Below are positions 8,761-16,782 of a stretch of DNA of 64,000 nucleotides, one piece after another (position 1 is the first letter of the stretch; every line of letters begins with the position of its first letter). Location of the stretch: NCBI GenBank assembly GCA_018268955.1, contig JAFDVO010000004.1, forward strand, positions 186,001 through 250,000. The letters are read 5' to 3'. Source of the DNA: Acidobacteriota bacterium. GTDB lineage: Bacteria; Acidobacteriota; Vicinamibacteria; Vicinamibacterales; CAVVIG01. Made by a program: the position numbers and the translations under genes. The notes beneath the pieces were generated by a model. The model was not told the DNA's origin, searched no databases, and saw only the letters and a program-made list of their open reading frames with translations.

Positions 8761-9627
8761 CTACGAGGTGGCGCTGAGGATGCACGCGACGAAGTTGCGC
8801 ACGCGGACAAGAGCCCCGTCGAGGTCAGTTTCGGCTAGCTCGAGTTCCTTGGCGAGACGGGCAAACGGCTGCGCCCAATGCGCCGGCACGCTCGAGAGAT
8901 CGGGCGGCCACGAGTGGGTGTTTCGGTTGCGGAAGACCACCTCGCAGGCGTCGCGGAGGGCAGCATAATCGTGAGTGATCATCGCGTCCATGAGGAGCAG
9001 ATCCACCAGGTCGCGGAACCGTTCGTTCTGTTTGCCCGGCCGCGGCGGGAGGGTCATGCCGTGCAGCTTCTGCGCGACGTGGAAGCGAAGCGGCAGACAT
9101 GGCAACTGGGCTGGCCCCGTGACGCCGAAATCGTCGGTCAGGGCGATGGCATCGACCCATTCGACGTCCACCTCACCGGCCTCCGCGCGGGCGATGTCGA
9201 CGCTCACGCTAGTCCACGGCTGGCCCTTGTACGTGACGCCAAACTCCATGTTCACCGCTCCGTTGTCCAGAAGGAGTGGTTCTCGCTTTCTGCGGAACGA
9301 GAACCCCTGATAGGGCTCGCCGATCAACGCTTGCTCAAGGCTGTCGGCGAGGTCCGCAGTCGTGTGCCGGAAGACGATGTCGATGTCCTTTGTGGCGCGG
9401 GCGCGATCACGCAAACGGAGTTCGAGCGCGACACCGCCTTTGACGATGAACAGTGGTGACTCGGCATTCGTCGCGCGGTCGAGAACGGCGGCCATGATCA
9501 TGTAGGCGACCCACGCGCGAACCCGGCCTTCGGCGACGCCGAGCTCGCGCGCGTAGGCTTGTGCGTAGCGGGCCAGGACGCCCGCAGAAGGGGGCGGTCC
9601 GGTGGGGCGCTGGAGGCCTGCGCTCAC
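8761..9627 (-). CDS. AbiEii/AbiGii-type nucleotidyltransferase toxin
   Basis: A 288-residue protein with the AbiEii signature FIVKGGVALELRL followed by RATKDIDI (about residues 62-83): the G-G loop and the D-x-D metal-binding pair of the nucleotidyltransferase fold. A helical C-terminal half with RFHVAQKLHGM and RFRDLVDLLLM follows, as in the family. Its ATG overlaps the antitoxin stop by four bases (9624-9627). AbiE toxins transfer nucleotides to targets such as tRNA and cause abortive infection or growth arrest; the target here is unknown. Confidence 0.85.
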   Translation of the reverse strand: MSAGLQRPTGPPPSAGVLARYAQAYARELGVAEGRVRAWVAYMIMAAVLDRATNAESPLFIVKGGVALELRLRDRARATKDIDIVFRHTTADLADSLEQALIGEPYQGFSFRRKREPLLLDNGAVNMEFGVTYKGQPWTSVSVDIARAEAGEVDVEWVDAIALTDDFGVTGPAQLPCLPLRFHVAQKLHGMTLPPRPGKQNERFRDLVDLLLMDAMITHDYAALRDACEVVFRNRNTHSWPPDLSSVPAHWAQPFARLAKELELAETDLDGALVRVRNFVACILSATS

Positions 9628-10238
9628 CTCGCCTCCCGCCGTGTCCGCACGGTCCTTCGGGTGCCCGGCCTGGTCCCGAGCAGCTCACGCTCCAACCGAT
9701 TCGCGGCGGCCATGGACAGGGCTCCAGATCGTCGTCCGTCGGCGATCGCCTGGGCGACGAGGGCGTCGCCGATGTGGCTCGCGTGGGCGTCCCGGATCGC
9801 CCTTTCTGGCGTTGTGACGGGCACGCCTTCGACACGCTCGACGTCCTCGGGGGCGAGGTCGGCATAGTGGACGACGAGCCCCTTCGGGACCTGCCGCCGG
9901 ATGCGTACGGCGGTCGGCAGCGTGACGTGGACGCGGGCCGGGCTGACGTCGGACAGCTCGTGAATCGCCAGCGCCGACTCGTGGGAAACCACGCCAGTGA
10001 CGTCCGGCCGGCGGACCTGCGGCCAGAGCACGGCTTCCATGAAGTGGCCATGCCGTGAGACCGGGAATCGAGCGAACCGGTAGACGCCGCGCGAGACCCG
10101 CTCGATGTCGCCTTGCTGGGCGAGCTGGACCAGGCGGACCTGATGAAGCCCGGCCGAACGGGCCTGCGCGGCCGTGAAGTAACCCGCCTGATCCTCGGCG
10201 ATTCCGTAGAGCACGGTGTCCCATTGGCGCTTGTTCAT
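9624..10238 (-). CDS. AbiEi-type antitoxin / repressor
   Basis: About 204 residues from the ATG at 10238 (MNKRQWDTVLYG). The longer frame to 10316 would run through the operator, so the internal start is preferred. The N-terminus is a winged-helix block (GYFTAAQARSAGLHQVRLVQL, read in pieces, then GDIERVSRGVYRF). The rest matches AbiEi proteins: SHESALAIHEL, VTLP, VTTPERAIRDA. AbiEi binds inverted repeats in its own promoter and neutralises AbiEii. The 11-bp palindrome 15-49 bp upstream fits this autoregulation. Confidence 0.85.
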   Translation of the reverse strand: MNKRQWDTVLYGIAEDQAGYFTAAQARSAGLHQVRLVQLAQQGDIERVSRGVYRFARFPVSRHGHFMEAVLWPQVRRPDVTGVVSHESALAIHELSDVSPARVHVTLPTAVRIRRQVPKGLVVHYADLAPEDVERVEGVPVTTPERAIRDAHASHIGDALVAQAIADGRRSGALSMAAANRLERELLGTRPGTRRTVRTRREAR

Positions 10239-10252
10239 GGTGTCCGTCTCGG

Positions 10253-10287
10253 TGGCAATAATATAACGTCTTTGACTATTATTGCCA
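10253..10287. promoter_or_regulatory. AbiEi operator palindrome
   Basis: Perfect 11-bp arms TGGCAATAATA (10253-10263) and TATTATTGCCA (10277-10287) with a 13-base spacer, just upstream of the antitoxin ATG at 10238. The strongly AT-rich block stands out in the GC-rich context and contains TATATT and TTATAT candidates for a -10 box on the minus strand. AbiEi is known to repress through inverted repeats in this position. Confidence 0.75.
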
Positions 10288-10494
10288 GGCAGGCGTCGGC
10301 GATTCAATGCTGACATTCAGTGCGCAGAAGGACTCGTTACGAGCAGGCAACCCGCCCGCCAGCGATGTAGTGCGAGCGTCAATCTCGATAGCAATCGCAG
10401 ATTCAAGTCTGCGAAGTCCCGGGTTCAGCTGAGCTGTGGCGTATGATTCCGCTGGCGAGCCCACCAGTCGGCTCGCGGGTTCCTTCACATCGCA

Positions 10495-11673
10495 ATGGCC
10501 ATCTTCGAGATCACGACAGACCGTCTGGTCGCCCTCCATCCTACGGGTTTCTCGGACCACGGGCTTCGGGAGCGCGGTGACCTTCAACGCCTCCTCCGCG
10601 ATCAGGTCGACGTCATCGCCCCAGACGTCCTCGTCATCAGCGAGGAGTTCGGGGGATGGGAGGACTCCAAGCGCCGCATCGATCTCCTCGGCATCGACCG
10701 AGAAGCCAATCTGGTCGTCATCGAGCTGAAGCGAACAGAGGATGGCGGCCACATGGAGCTGCAGGCCATCCGATATGCGGCGATGGTGTCGAAGATGACC
10801 TTCGACAAGGTTGCGGAGACGTTAGCTGCACACCTTGCCAGTCAAGGGCGCGATGGTAATCCGCGCGAACTCATCCTCGATTTTCTCGGCTGGGACTCGC
10901 CCGATGAGGAGCGGTTCGCCCAGGATGTCCGCATCGTCCTTGCCTCGGCGGAGTTCTCTCGAGAGTTGACGAGCGCTGTGCTCTGGCTGAATGAGCACGG
11001 ATTGGACATTCGGTGCGTTCGGCTGCGTCCACACACCGACGGCACGCGCGTATTTCTGGACGTTCAGCAGATTCTTCCACTGCCAGAAGCAAGCGAGTAC
11101 TTCGTCAACCTTCGTGAGAAGAAGGCCGAGGAGCGGCAGGCTCGCCAGCGTGAGAGCTCCTGGACCGGCTTGTGGTTCGTTAACGTCGGAATGGACGATG
11201 TCGACCGGCCCGCGGTTGACGAGGCGGGTCGCGGATACATTCGCCACTGGGAGAATTGCGTTCGCTTCGGATACGTCGCGGCTGGCGGCGGACCACGTTA
11301 CAGCGGTCCGCTCAGGAAGCTCGAAGTGGGCGCCCCCATCCTGGCATACCAGAAGGGCGAGGGCTACGTGGGATATGGCATCGTCAGCGCCCCGGCTCTG
11401 CCAATCGACCGATTTCCGTTACCGGACGGAACCGCCTTGGCCGCCGCCCTCAATCAACACGACTACAACAAGTCACGAGCAGACTCCGACTGGGAGTACG
11501 CGGTCGGTGTTGAATGGAAGGTGCACTTTCCATTGGCTGACGCCAAGACGTTCAAGGGCGTCTTCGCGAACCAGAACGTCGTGTGCAAGCTCAGTGACGT
11601 CGCGACCGTGCGATTCGTTCGAGACGTCTTTCAGATCCAAGATGCCGAAGCATCGTCTGACTCGGCTGTCTAG
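10495..11673 (+). CDS. PD-(D/E)XK (NucS/DUF91-like) nuclease with C-terminal PUA/EVE-like domain
   Basis: A 392-residue protein. The N-terminal 180 residues show RIDLLGID, then VVIELKR, then ELQAIRYAAMV: the D...E-x-K...Q pattern of NucS/DUF91-type PD-(D/E)XK nucleases. The C-terminal part begins GLWFVNVGMD and includes GYIRHWENC, LRKLEVGAPILAYQKGEGYVG and YGIV, the pattern of PUA-superfamily (EVE/YTH-like) domains that read modified bases. The two-domain layout suggests a modification-dependent restriction enzyme; this is inference. A 7-bp palindrome (arms 10455-10461 and 10470-10476) lies 18 bp before the start. The PLD-type gene follows after 12 bp, so the two probably form an operon. Confidence 0.65.
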   Translation: MAIFEITTDRLVALHPTGFSDHGLRERGDLQRLLRDQVDVIAPDVLVISEEFGGWEDSKRRIDLLGIDREANLVVIELKRTEDGGHMELQAIRYAAMVSKMTFDKVAETLAAHLASQGRDGNPRELILDFLGWDSPDEERFAQDVRIVLASAEFSRELTSAVLWLNEHGLDIRCVRLRPHTDGTRVFLDVQQILPLPEASEYFVNLREKKAEERQARQRESSWTGLWFVNVGMDDVDRPAVDEAGRGYIRHWENCVRFGYVAAGGGPRYSGPLRKLEVGAPILAYQKGEGYVGYGIVSAPALPIDRFPLPDGTALAAALNQHDYNKSRADSDWEYAVGVEWKVHFPLADAKTFKGVFANQNVVCKLSDVATVRFVRDVFQIQDAEASSDSAV

Positions 11674-11685
11674 CAGGCTCAGTCA

Positions 11686-12888
11686 GTGAGTCTGACGATC
11701 CTGAGCGGAGGGGACGAACTGGCCGACAAGTTCAGGGACTGCTGCCGTCGGTACAGCCGGCTCGACGTGGCGGTGGCGTGGTGTGGAGACCCCTCCTACA
11801 AGCTGCCGTACGGCGATCTTGGCGAGTTCCGTGGACAGATCCATGCGACGGTGGGAATCTCCTTCAACCGAACACATCCTGACGCCATCGCTTGGTTCAT
11901 GCAGCAGGATCGGGTTCACCTCAGAATTGTCCGCGACGATAAGGCGTTGTTCCACCCGAAGGTCTATCTGTTCTCGAGGGGCGACGCGTACGCGCTGATC
12001 GTAGGTAGCTCCAACCTTACCTTCTCGGGTTTCCACGCCAACGTCGAGGTCAACGCGTATCTCAGAGGCAAGTTCTCCGACGCCCTTCCCGGAGTCGCAC
12101 AGCTTCGCGACCGTTTGTCGGAGTGGAGGACTGACGCGTACTCGCTCGTTCCGTCGAATCGATGGCTAAGTGCGTATCGCAAGCGGTACGTCGCGACTTT
12201 GAAAAAGGCTCGAAAAGCCTCCGTGAAGACGGAGCCTCAGGCAGAGGAGGAGATCGCGACTGCCAGCTGGCTCGGTCAAGCGGATTGGAATGTGTACCAT
12301 TCCGAGGTGCTCGCGGGCCTGAAGCACTACGAGGAGCGTGACGATGGTATCCGCGCGGCACTCGACGCAGGCGCCCGGCTGCTAGTGCGGCCATGGCGGA
12401 CAACCTACTTCGCCGACGAAGAGAGGCGTCGTGTCATCAACGGCATTGGCGACTACGCTGCGTTAGGGCACGTCGGTGCCTCTGGAGCGTTTCGGCGTCT
12501 CATCAAGAATGGCCGGGCGGCCCAGCACAGGACGATAGTGCGAAGCATGAACACCATCGCTGGGCTGTCTCACCCGGTCCAGTGGTCTCTACTGAAACGC
12601 GCGCTGACTGACCTGGTCAATTTGGGACCGACGATGAAAGTGTGGGGGCGACTCCTCTGCCTAGTGAAACCGGATCTGTTCTGCACGATCTCGTCTCCCT
12701 CGGTGCGCGCCAACCTGTCCAAGGTCCTCGAAGTTCCGCAGAGTGAGTTCACCCAAGTCGCTGGGTACATCAAGTTGATTCAGTTGCTGCACGCCTCGCC
12801 GTGGTTTAACGGTGCCGCGCCGCAGTCCAAGAAGGCGCAGTACATCTGGCAGCGGCGAGTGGCGTTCATGGACGCGATCTTTTACTGA
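11686..12888 (+). CDS. phospholipase D-like nuclease domain protein
   Basis: A 400-residue protein starting with GTG at 11686, 12 bp after the previous stop. Residues about 80-125 contain FHPKVYLF and VGSSNLTFSGF, the H-x-K ... S-x-N-x-T half-site of PLD-superfamily nucleases; only one HKD motif is seen, so a dimer would form the active site. The C-terminal 250 residues are helical and unrecognised, with NRWLSAYRKRYVATLKK near the junction. With the preceding nuclease/reader protein it forms a two-gene candidate restriction module. Confidence 0.7.
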   Translation: MSLTILSGGDELADKFRDCCRRYSRLDVAVAWCGDPSYKLPYGDLGEFRGQIHATVGISFNRTHPDAIAWFMQQDRVHLRIVRDDKALFHPKVYLFSRGDAYALIVGSSNLTFSGFHANVEVNAYLRGKFSDALPGVAQLRDRLSEWRTDAYSLVPSNRWLSAYRKRYVATLKKARKASVKTEPQAEEEIATASWLGQADWNVYHSEVLAGLKHYEERDDGIRAALDAGARLLVRPWRTTYFADEERRRVINGIGDYAALGHVGASGAFRRLIKNGRAAQHRTIVRSMNTIAGLSHPVQWSLLKRALTDLVNLGPTMKVWGRLLCLVKPDLFCTISSPSVRANLSKVLEVPQSEFTQVAGYIKLIQLLHASPWFNGAAPQSKKAQYIWQRRVAFMDAIFY

Positions 12889-12916
12889 CCCCGAGAGTAC
12901 GGCTCGGGCGACATCA

Positions 12917-13906
12917 TCACGCCACCCCGACCAGCGGCGCCAGGTGGCTGTAGGCGTGCGGCAGCACCAGTGGTTCGATGACGCCAGCTTCACGGAAGAG
13001 AGCGTCGCCGACCTGCGCAGCGACGGTCGGGAACACGTCGTCACCCTTCGCCACCCAGAGCGGGTAGAGCGCGGAGAACCCGAGGCCCGAGAACCGTCGC
13101 AGTCTCGCCCGGTGCGCGCGCTCGTCATCGTCTGACACAGCGTCCGGGTTGCCACCGGCGCGCCTCGTTTCGAAGTACCAACGGAGGTCGTCGCGGAACT
13201 GTCCGTCGAAACGCCAGCGCAGGTTTCGTCGCGCCTCGTCGACGAAACGCATCGCGTGGGCGGTCATGTGGGCAGGGATGACGACGCGGATCGTCCAGGT
13301 CGGCAGAGCGGCCAGGAGCATGAGATGCCGCTCAATGAAGGTCCGCAACTCGCGCTTGGCGTCCTGCGTTAGCAGGCAGACCAGAATCCACCGCCCATCC
13401 ACATGCATGCCGATCGGCGCCGGGTCCGGGAAGTACCGCACCGGCTCATAGCTCCCCTGCGGCGTCGTCATCTGTGGCAGCGAGTCCTTCGGGATGGCCG
13501 TGAACGCCGAGACGTGCGTCATCTTCTCCTCGGACGTGGCTAGCCAGACGAGGTCCGGCTCCTTCAGGATGACATCGAGCAGCATGATGCGTTCGAGCGC
13601 GCGCGGCACGGTGGGCGGACGCCGGAGGCGGGATTCGGCATCACCGACGGCCTCGTACAGCTCCCGATGGCGGACGTGGTAGATGCGCGCGCGTTTGCGC
13701 GCGCAGTCATAGGTCGAGACCCATCCGAGGCGCTCGAGCTTGGTGAAGAACCTCCGCGTCGTGTGGCCGAAGACCACGCCTGCGAACGCGGAGTACTGGC
13801 GCATGACGCAGACGCCGGAGTGACGCGCGACGAGCACGAGAAAGCGTGCCTGCCGCTCGGTGAATCCGCGCGAGATGATGGTGCCGATGGCGTCATCGAG
13901 ATTCAT
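12917..13906 (-). CDS. winged-helix protein of mobile elements, unknown role
   Basis: A 329-residue protein. The N-terminus (ISRGFTERQARFLVLVARH, then FTKLERLGWVSTYDC) reads as a winged-helix DNA-binding domain similar to those in replication-relaxation-type proteins. The remainder, with WILVCLLTQDAKRELRTFIERH in two parts and GLGFSALYPLWVAKGDDVFP, is unrecognised. It overlaps the upstream gene by four bases (13903-13906), so they are co-translated. Proteins of this type often accompany integrative elements; the precise role is unknown. Confidence 0.5.
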   Translation of the reverse strand: MNLDDAIGTIISRGFTERQARFLVLVARHSGVCVMRQYSAFAGVVFGHTTRRFFTKLERLGWVSTYDCARKRARIYHVRHRELYEAVGDAESRLRRPPTVPRALERIMLLDVILKEPDLVWLATSEEKMTHVSAFTAIPKDSLPQMTTPQGSYEPVRYFPDPAPIGMHVDGRWILVCLLTQDAKRELRTFIERHLMLLAALPTWTIRVVIPAHMTAHAMRFVDEARRNLRWRFDGQFRDDLRWYFETRRAGGNPDAVSDDDERAHRARLRRFSGLGFSALYPLWVAKGDDVFPTVAAQVGDALFREAGVIEPLVLPHAYSHLAPLVGVA

Positions 13907-14889
13907 CGCAACAACTCCTCTGCGAGCCGTGGATCGGGAGTCCGACCACCTGTCCTACCGGTACTTGCGGTGAAGGCGAAGCCGCCGCTGCCACGCCGGC
14001 TGCCTCCGCCGCCGGCCCCACGTGAGCCGACGACCCGCATGCCGGCGGCGCTGTGGCGACTGAATCCGGATGACGCTTTCGCGGACGCGTGCGCGCCGCG
14101 GTAGTTGAGCGTCTCCACCTCGATGTCACGAGTCTGTTCGCGGCCGTCTCGGTCCTCGTAGACGATGCGCGCGTCGGGAAACTGGACGTGACCGTCCTTC
14201 TCGGGAAGGTCGTGGTCCATCGCCCAACGCGCAATCTCGTCAGGTGAGCGATCGGGGCGCCCGTCGCTGTCGGGCCTGCCGCGATTGTGCTCCTGGAGGA
14301 ACTGCTGATACTCGCGTTTCAGCTCGGTGTCGAGCATCACGCGATGGATGACCGCACCATCCTCGCGCAGCCGCTCGGCCTCCCGTTCGTACGCCTGGTA
14401 GACCTTCGCGTCGTGAAGCAATTCACGTGGGCGCTGAAGGCCGGAATAGAAGTGCTGTTCGCGCTCGTGCCGGTTGCGCTCGAGGACGTCGCGGCCACGC
14501 TCGGTGAGGACGACGAGCGCACGGCCGTCGCGGATCGGAATGGTTCGCACGAGCTTCTGTTCACGCAGGTGTCGGAGTTCGCCGCTGCGTGGGTCGTAGG
14601 CCTGGCCGCGGCTGTCCCTGAGGTCGTCGGTGTGGACGACGCGGAATGCGCCGGTCGTCGCCAGCGCCCGCGATTCCGAGCCGCGCAAGAGAACGCTGTG
14701 CTCGCGGAACCAGACGCGCTCGCGGTTCGGGCCGCGCGGCAGATCGAGATCACGAGTGAACACGTCACGCGGGTCACGCGCGTCGCGTTCGAGCGGATCG
14801 GACGAAACGCCTCGACTGCCTTGGCTGAGTTCGCGACCATCGTCATCTCGGTCGCGCGGGTCATCATTCCAACGAGGATCGAAATCCAT
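13903..14889 (-). CDS. charged winged-helix / nuclease-like mobile-element protein
   Basis: About 328 residues from the ATG at 14889, chosen because AAAGGTGG precedes it; an upstream frame to 14988 lacks this. The N-terminal 90 residues are extremely rich in D and R. A winged-helix-like segment follows (SGELRHLREQKLVRTIPI, VVLTERGRDVLERN), then a helical linker. The C-terminal domain has FPDARIVYEDRDG, IEVETLNYRGAHASAKASSGF in two blocks, a D...E-x-E...K arrangement reminiscent of small PD-(D/E)XK or replication-relaxation C-termini. A glycine/serine-rich tail ends the protein. It is coupled to the downstream gene. Function unknown; it is likely a processing or regulatory protein of the integrated element. 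Confidence 0.45.
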   Translation of the reverse strand: MDFDPRWNDDPRDRDDDGRELSQGSRGVSSDPLERDARDPRDVFTRDLDLPRGPNRERVWFREHSVLLRGSESRALATTGAFRVVHTDDLRDSRGQAYDPRSGELRHLREQKLVRTIPIRDGRALVVLTERGRDVLERNRHEREQHFYSGLQRPRELLHDAKVYQAYEREAERLREDGAVIHRVMLDTELKREYQQFLQEHNRGRPDSDGRPDRSPDEIARWAMDHDLPEKDGHVQFPDARIVYEDRDGREQTRDIEVETLNYRGAHASAKASSGFSRHSAAGMRVVGSRGAGGGGSRRGSGGFAFTASTGRTGGRTPDPRLAEELLR

Positions 14890-14995
14890 GGCCGTACCAC
14901 CTTTCCGATGTGAACTGGAGGCGAGATGGCAGGCGACTGCAGGTAAGGATCTGTCGGTTGGGACGAGCCTTCGGGAGAGCGTCTTCAATCAGCTG

Positions 14996-15017
14996 TTGGC
15001 TGACAATTGGCTGACAA
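14996..15017. repeat. tandem 11-bp repeat near att
   Basis: Two exact adjacent copies of TTGGCTGACAA (14996-15006 and 15007-15017). They lie about 100 bp to the left of the tRNA-Pro fragment. Short direct repeats here fit arm-type recombinase or excisionase binding sites; this is inference. Confidence 0.4.
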
Positions 15018-15078
15018 TCGGTAGCGGCTCGCGGTTTACTGCAGTTGCCCCAAGTTGAGAATTTCCTAAGAAAAACGA

Positions 15079-15102
15079 GGGGCAGCGGTCTCCCGCTGCC
15101 CC
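15079..15102 (-). terminator. 10-bp hairpin with T-tract on the minus strand
   Basis: Arms 15079-15088 (GGGGCAGCGG) and 15093-15102 form a perfect stem with a four-base loop. Reading leftward on the minus strand the stem is followed by TCGTTTTTC, the form of an intrinsic terminator. It would stop minus-strand transcripts coming from the att side before they reach the 14889 gene. Confidence 0.5.
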
Positions 15103-15120
15103 CAGTTGTGTGGGTTTCTT

Positions 15121-15168
15121 CGCCTTGGGCGCAGGGGGTCGCTGGTTCGAATCCAGTCGCCCCGACCA
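15121..15168 (+). other. tRNA-Pro 3' fragment (attachment site)
   Basis: From the anticodon loop (CTTGGGC, 15124-15130, anticodon TGG) through the T-arm GCTGG-TTCGAAT-CCAGT to the acceptor strand CGCCCCG and ACCA at 15168, this is the 3' part of a proline tRNA, whose full form would begin CGGGGCG. No D-arm or 5' acceptor strand precedes it, and the 5' side of the anticodon stem is mismatched, so it is not a complete tRNA. Tyrosine recombinases integrate into tRNA 3' ends and leave such duplicated halves. It marks one end of an element that lies to the left, covering at least part of the defence island. Confidence 0.75.
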
Positions 15169-15244
15169 CTTCCCTCGCATCGCGCTCGGTTCGTGGCCGA
15201 GACGTCGTCTTCCGGCGTTGCCCGGCTCACGCCGGGACTAACGC

Positions 15245-15268
15245 CGAATCCAGTCGCCCCGACCACTT
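15245..15268 (+). repeat. second copy of the tRNA-Pro 3' end (att repeat)
   Basis: The 24 bases at 15245-15268 are identical to 15148-15171 (CGAATCCAGTCGCCCCGACC plus ACTT), 97 bp apart. Only the T-loop to CCA end plus three bases beyond is repeated. Two tandem copies suggest two integration or excision events at the same tRNA, with the 73 bp between them left from an earlier element. Confidence 0.75.
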
Positions 15269-15269
15269 T

Positions 15270-16202
15270 CCGCAGAAATCACCAAATACATTCCGAAAAC
15301 AACCACTTCGCGCGGAACAGCGCGCGTGGTGCGGTTTACCCTCGCTCGCCCAGAAGTCCGCAAGGAACCGTGACGCGCAGATCGTCGCGCACTTCCTCCC
15401 GCACTTCGGCGCCGTGCCGCTCGACGAGATCACCAAGTCGGACATCGTCCGCTACTTGAACCATCGCCGCACGCAGATGACCGGCAACCCGGGCCACAAG
15501 AGGCGACGGCCAATCTCAGAGAGTACCGTCCGCCGCGAACGCGGGCTGCTGCAGGCCATCTTCGAGCGCGCCATCGAGGACGGCTACGACCTTCGTAACC
15601 CGTTCCGCGGCATCAAGCGCGGACGGGACAAGCCGCGCACGCGTGTCCTGACGCTCGACGAGGAGACGAAGCTGCTGGAGGCACTCCACCCGCGCTTCCA
15701 GCGATTCGTCCGCTTCGCGCTCGGCACCGGCTGTCGTCTCGACGAGATCCGCGGCATCGACAGCCGACGCGACATCGACTGGACGCGCGGCACGGTGCAC
15801 GTCACCGGCACGTTCCGGAAGGAGCGAGACGTGCCGATGCAGCCGGACGCCCGGGCCGCACTCGAGGAACAGCTCGACGACGAGGGGCGGCTGTGGACCC
15901 AGAACCCGCAACGACTGCGGGAGGTGCTGACCGAGGGCTGCACGCGGGCGGGGATTCCCACCCTCAGCCCGCACGCGCTGCGCCACACGTTCGGCACACG
16001 GTGGCTGCAGGCGGGCGGCGATATCTACAAGCTGTCGAAGATCCTCGGCCACTCCAGCGTCGGCGTAACCGAGGCGCACTACGCGCACCTGCTCAAGGAC
16101 GACCTGGTGGCCGCCAGCCAGCAGGTGCGGATCCCGGTCGCACCCAGGGGCGAGGGGAACGTGGTGCGAATGCCGAGGCGAGGAAGGGTGCGGCCGGCAT
16201 GA
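15270..16202 (+). pseudogene. tyrosine recombinase (integrase), 5'-truncated
   Basis: About 310 codons with no plausible start: the open frame runs back through the att repeats and tRNA fragment. A core-binding domain (GAVPLDEITKSDIVRYLNHR) is present. The catalytic domain keeps the Arg (GTGCRLDEI), HALRHT, the second His (LGHSS) and the Tyr (EAHYAHL), so the active site is intact while the N-terminal arm-binding region and start codon are missing. The lost 5' end coincides with the att repeat at 15268, which suggests the gene was cut by recombination there. The tail ends in a basic stretch. It is probably not expressed as a functional integrase unless a non-standard start is used. Confidence 0.75.
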
Positions 16203-16237
16203 ATGGCACAGGACGCCCCGTCCGCACGCGCAGAACG

Positions 16238-16507
16238 CTAGACGGGTCGCTCGAAGTCTCGAGCGGAGGTGATCTCGTTGATGAGGGGTCGTCTGAGCGC
16301 CCCAGCTTCGACGGTCGCCACGGCGGCCGTGCTGCCGTCGAGCCGCAAGAATTCGACCTCGAACGCTGCCGCACCTGGGTAGACGTGTACGACCGTGCCA
16401 ACGTCGCCAGCGACGAGGCCGTCCGCTGGCACAGGCCCAGTCAGCACCACGCGTTCGTGCTCGCGTGGAGCGCCGCCAACCGACAGGGATTCGACCTGGT
16501 TCGTCAA
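16238..16507 (-). CDS. DUF4926-type protein
   Basis: An 89-residue protein with the DUF4926 pattern: ERVVLTGPVP, GLVAGDVGTVVHVYPG, AFEVEFLRLDG and VATVEAGALR. The family is small and beta-rich (SH3-like) and is often found next to DUF2442 or toxin-like genes. Its start overlaps the DUF2442 stop by four bases, so the two are co-translated. The function is unknown. Confidence 0.75.
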   Translation of the reverse strand: MTNQVESLSVGGAPREHERVVLTGPVPADGLVAGDVGTVVHVYPGAAAFEVEFLRLDGSTAAVATVEAGALRRPLINEITSARDFERPV

Positions 16508-16773
16508 TCGGCCTCGCGGTCAACTTCGGGCCGGTGGACAACGTGGGCGTGAAGGACGTCGGAGTCGAGGTCGGCGCCGTTCGGCCAACAGACGACGCCA
16601 AGCGCCGGGTGGACGGCAACGGCTGCGAAGAACGTTGGATCCTGCAGCGGCTCGAAGACACCGGTGAAGCGGACGAGGTTCGCTACGTCGACGACTCCCT
16701 CGGCACCATCGTCGAACGACACTACGAGTCGATGTCCGCCGATCGGGCGGACCCGTCGGACATCTCTCAGCAC
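16504..16773 (-). CDS. DUF2442-type protein
   Basis: An 89-residue protein with the DUF2442 pattern: VRPIGGHRLVVSFDDGAEGVVDV, in two pieces, then GVFEPLQDPTFFAAV and VCWPNGADLDSDVLHA. DUF2442 proteins are small and widely distributed beside DUF4160 or DUF4926 partners in toxin-antitoxin-like pairs. It lies nine bases after the ParE-type toxin gene, so all four small genes may form one operon read from 17252 down to 16238. Confidence 0.8.
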   Translation of the reverse strand: MLRDVRRVRPIGGHRLVVSFDDGAEGVVDVANLVRFTGVFEPLQDPTFFAAVAVHPALGVVCWPNGADLDSDVLHAHVVHRPEVDREAD

Positions 16774-16782
16774 AGGCTCCTT

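Noticed and set aside
7668..8810. A 380-codon minus-strand frame in the DUF6933/AbiE intergenic region
   Set aside because: It overlaps DUF6933 and the hairpin, is rich in R, A and P, and has no motif.
15121..15168. A complete functional tRNA gene
   Set aside because: The acceptor 5' strand, D-arm and 5' side of the anticodon stem are missing. It is only the 3' half.
14864..15266. Minus-strand frames reading GDWIRTSDPLRP, GRLDSNQRPPAP and similar
   Set aside because: These are translations across the tRNA-Pro fragment and its repeat. Such peptides are well-known false ORFs at tRNA 3' ends.
15045..15269. The first 75 codons of the integrase open frame
   Set aside because: They translate the hairpin, the tRNA fragment and the att repeat. 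They are not an integrase N-terminus.
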